A DNA stretch of 6,990 nucleotides, from positions 1 through 6,990 of the forward strand of contig JAJRTK010000114.1 in the NCBI GenBank assembly GCA_024278345.1. The letters run 5' to 3'. The stretch is from a bacterium (GTDB lineage Bacteria > CSSED10-310 > JAJRTK01). Every line of letters begins with the position of its first letter. Position 1 is the first letter of the stretch. This document shows positions 5,146-6,990 of the stretch, piece after piece. The notes beneath the pieces were generated by a model. That model ran no database searches and had not been told where the DNA came from. It saw nothing but the letters and a program-made list of their open reading frames with translations. Made by a program: the position numbers and the translations under genes.

Positions 5146-6771
5146 ATGTGTCGTTGGTCGTCGCTCCTCGTCTCTTTCCTTTGCATGGCCGCGGTGACGG
5201 TCCATGGACAGACTGGTCCAACTGAAGGGAGCCCCACTTCGGAGAGATCCGCAGGGGGCGATGCCGCGGCGGAGGGTCTGGATGCCGGCTCCAACAGCCC
5301 GATGATCCAAGCAGTTGCCGGTGCGGATGAATCGGACGGCGGCACTGAAAGCTCGGAGGGGTCCTTGGCCGGGGCGGAGATTCCAGACGATGATTTGGGT
5401 GCTTCAGATGCCAATGAGCCTTGGGATGACGAAGATTTTGAGGGTGAATCGCATTGGTGGATGCCTTTTGCCTGGCTTGGCGTCATACTCTTCGCGATTC
5501 TAGGAGGGCCACTCTTCATCGTCATGGGCGGTGCCGCGCTCCTGGCGTTTTACGGCTCTGGCGGTGAAAGCATGTTCGTCATCACCGAGCTGTACGGCAA
5601 AATGTCCTCGGCACCCACCCTCTTGGCGATTCCGCTCTTTACCTTTGCAGGCTACCTCATGGCCGAAGGCGGAACCTCCAGACGACTGCTTGGGCTTTCC
5701 CGGACGGTCCTGGGTTGGGCGCCGGGAGGGCTTTCCATCGTCGCCCTGATGACCTGCGCATTTTTCACGGCCTTTACCGGCGCTTCAGGAGTCACCATCA
5801 TTGCCCTGGGCGGACTCTTGTTTCCGGCGCTTGTAGCGGATGGTTACCCGGAGGACTATAGCCTGGGTCTCCTCACTGCTTGCGGTAGCCTCGGCTTGCT
5901 CTTTCCCCCTTCGTTGCCGATCATTCTGTACGGAATTGTGGCCAACAGGCCGGACTATCCCACCAATATCGACGACCTCTGGATCGCTGGTGCGGTCCCT
6001 GGGATTCTGCTCGTGCTGGTTCTTTCCGGCTACGGCATCTACATGGCCAGAAAGTCCAAAGTCCAACTGGTGCCCTTCAAGACGGCCGACGTCAAAGTGG
6101 CCCTCCGGGAGGCAGCCTGGGAAATTCCTCTTCCCATCTTGGTCTTAGTAGGGATTTACGGTGGCTATTTCACGGCGAACCAAGCGGCTGCCGTCACCGC
6201 GGCCTATGTGCTGGTGGTCCAGGTGGTGATCTACAAGGATCTCCACATCTGGCGGGATGTGCCCCGAGTCGCCCGAGATTCCATGGTGTTGGTGGGGGGA
6301 ATCCTCATCATCTTGGGGGCTGCCCTGGGCTTGACGAACTTCCTCATCGATCAGGGGATTCCCGACCAGCTCCTGGCCCTCATTCGGCAATATATCCACA
6401 GCCGGTTTGCCTTCTTCGTGGCACTGAATATCTTCTTGCTGCTTGTGGGCTGCCTGATGGACATCTTTTCGGCCATCATCGTTGTCGTTCCGCTCATCAC
6501 GCCGCTGGCCAAGGAATATGGGGTCGATCCGATTCACTTGGGAATCATCTTTTTGACGAATCTGGAGATCGGCTACCTGACGCCGCCGGTGGGAATCAAT
6601 CTCTTCATCTCCTCCTTCCGCTTCAAGCGACCGGTCCTCACGCTTTACCGGGCCTCCATCCCCTTCTTGATCCTGTTGCTGGGCGGGCTTATCGTCATTA
6701 CCTACTGGCCCGGCTTGAGCCTGGGGCTTCTACACTGGCTGCGCCCAGAATCCATCGTGGTGCTTCCATAG
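5146..6771 (+). CDS. dctM: TRAP transporter large permease subunit, DctM family, with an acidic N-terminal extension
   Basis: This 541-residue protein is the main transport subunit, working as an ion-coupled elevator-type carrier with DctQ. Residues from about 104 to 541 form the normal DctM core, close to the usual 425-440 residues, and are strongly hydrophobic. Family motifs are clear: IPLFTFAGYLMAEGG (162-176), the GASGVTIIALGGLLFPALV region (212-230), SLGLLFPPSLPIILYG (248-263), GCLMDIFSAIIVVVPLITPL (435-454) and GIIFLTNLEIGYLTPPVGIN (466-485). Those Ser/Gly/Pro-rich hairpins form the Na+ and substrate sites in SiaM-type structures. Residues 1-22 look like a signal peptide ending AVTVHGQ. 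Residues 23-103 are low-complexity with 22 Asp/Glu and a single Arg, an addition not typical of DctM. It begins at ATG 5146 with GGAG upstream and is the last gene of the operon. Confidence 0.93.
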   Translation: MCRWSSLLVSFLCMAAVTVHGQTGPTEGSPTSERSAGGDAAAEGLDAGSNSPMIQAVAGADESDGGTESSEGSLAGAEIPDDDLGASDANEPWDDEDFEGESHWWMPFAWLGVILFAILGGPLFIVMGGAALLAFYGSGGESMFVITELYGKMSSAPTLLAIPLFTFAGYLMAEGGTSRRLLGLSRTVLGWAPGGLSIVALMTCAFFTAFTGASGVTIIALGGLLFPALVADGYPEDYSLGLLTACGSLGLLFPPSLPIILYGIVANRPDYPTNIDDLWIAGAVPGILLVLVLSGYGIYMARKSKVQLVPFKTADVKVALREAAWEIPLPILVLVGIYGGYFTANQAAAVTAAYVLVVQVVIYKDLHIWRDVPRVARDSMVLVGGILIILGAALGLTNFLIDQGIPDQLLALIRQYIHSRFAFFVALNIFLLLVGCLMDIFSAIIVVVPLITPLAKEYGVDPIHLGIIFLTNLEIGYLTPPVGINLFISSFRFKRPVLTLYRASIPFLILLLGGLIVITYWPGLSLGLLHWLRPESIVVLP

Positions 6772-6850
6772 TCTGGTTGCACCGCCCTGGAAGCGCGGGC
6801 TGCGGAGGCTTTTCCATCCATCCCAAGAAGAAAGGCGCGGTTCTCTTTCG

Positions 6851-6875
6851 GGGCCTCGGTCATGGTACCGGCCAC
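6851..6875 (-). repeat. 25-bp repeat motif, right copy (inverted partner of 1924-1948)
   Basis: This is an exact reverse complement of 1924-1948, 79 bases after the dctM stop. On the minus strand it reads toward the operon, so the two copies face inward and enclose 4952 bp. As on the left, it sits between the operon and the hairpin array, here 34 bases before the first stem. Confidence 0.85.
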
Positions 6876-6906
6876 CCGAAAAAAGCGCGCAGCGCACAAA
6901 GATGTG

Positions 6907-6990
6907 GGTCCAGGGAGCTGGCTCCCTGGCGTGGGTCTGGGAGCGGCGCTCCCAGCGGAGGTCCGGAGGCAGAGCCTCCGCCGGGTTCCA
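6907..6990 (+). repeat. Right hairpin-repeat array, cut by the window end
   Basis: These 84 bases match 1802-1885 in the same orientation with one difference, G at 1866 against A at 6971. Three complete hairpins are seen at 6910-6929, 6937-6955 and 6964-6980; a fourth begins at 6988. The single difference lies in the loop of the third hairpin, leaving all stems intact. Being 3' to dctM, it could stabilise or end the operon transcript. Confidence 0.85.

Noticed and set aside
6782-6813. Possible terminator after dctM: CCGCCC pairing with a later GGGCTGCGG, then TTTT
   Set aside because: The stem needs a 2-base bulge and the T-run is only four long; it may be chance in GC-rich DNA.
6702-6899. 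A 65-codon minus-strand frame that includes MTEAPK from the right 25-bp motif
   Set aside because: It overlaps the end of dctM antisense, has no ribosome binding site and shares only four codons with the left copy.

Overview
The window joins two unrelated pieces of bacterial DNA. Bases 17 to 1803 are a complete insertion sequence (IS). From about 2100 to 6771 runs a plus-strand operon for a tripartite ATP-independent periplasmic (TRAP) transporter, with repeats on both sides. The host looks Gram-negative: the operon encodes a lipoprotein, a secreted periplasmic binding protein and inner-membrane subunits. The operon is GC-rich (39 of 60 bases in 3481-3540, counted by hand). The lineage cannot be fixed from this sequence. 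A TatT-type lipoprotein beside dctPQM and a transposase with a coiled-coil N-terminus would suit groups such as Planctomycetota, Verrucomicrobiota or Desulfobacterota/Myxococcota, but this is a weak guess.

Region 1, 17-1803: an IS with perfect 17-bp terminal inverted repeats. Its minus strand carries two frames, a short coiled-coil orfA and a long DDE-type orfB. They overlap in reading across a run of nine A that contains the slippery heptamer A AAA AAG. A -1 shift there joins them into one transposase of about 539 residues.

Region 2, 1802-1948: an array of four short hairpins starts exactly where the IS ends. A 25-bp motif follows it.

Region 3, 2109-6771: tatT (lipoprotein), dctP (substrate-binding protein), dctQ (small membrane subunit) and dctM (large membrane subunit with an unusual acidic N-terminal extension). 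All are on the plus strand with gaps of 181, 66 and 87 bases. In the expected scheme DctP captures a solute in the periplasm, TatT associates with it at the membrane, and DctQM imports the solute using an ion gradient. The substrate cannot be read from the sequence.

Region 4, 6851-6990: the 25-bp motif recurs in inverted orientation, followed by a second copy of the hairpin array (83 of 84 bases identical) that runs off the window. The operon therefore lies between inward-facing 25-bp inverted repeats and directly repeated hairpin arrays. With the frameshifted IS abutting one array, this is the most unusual part of the window.
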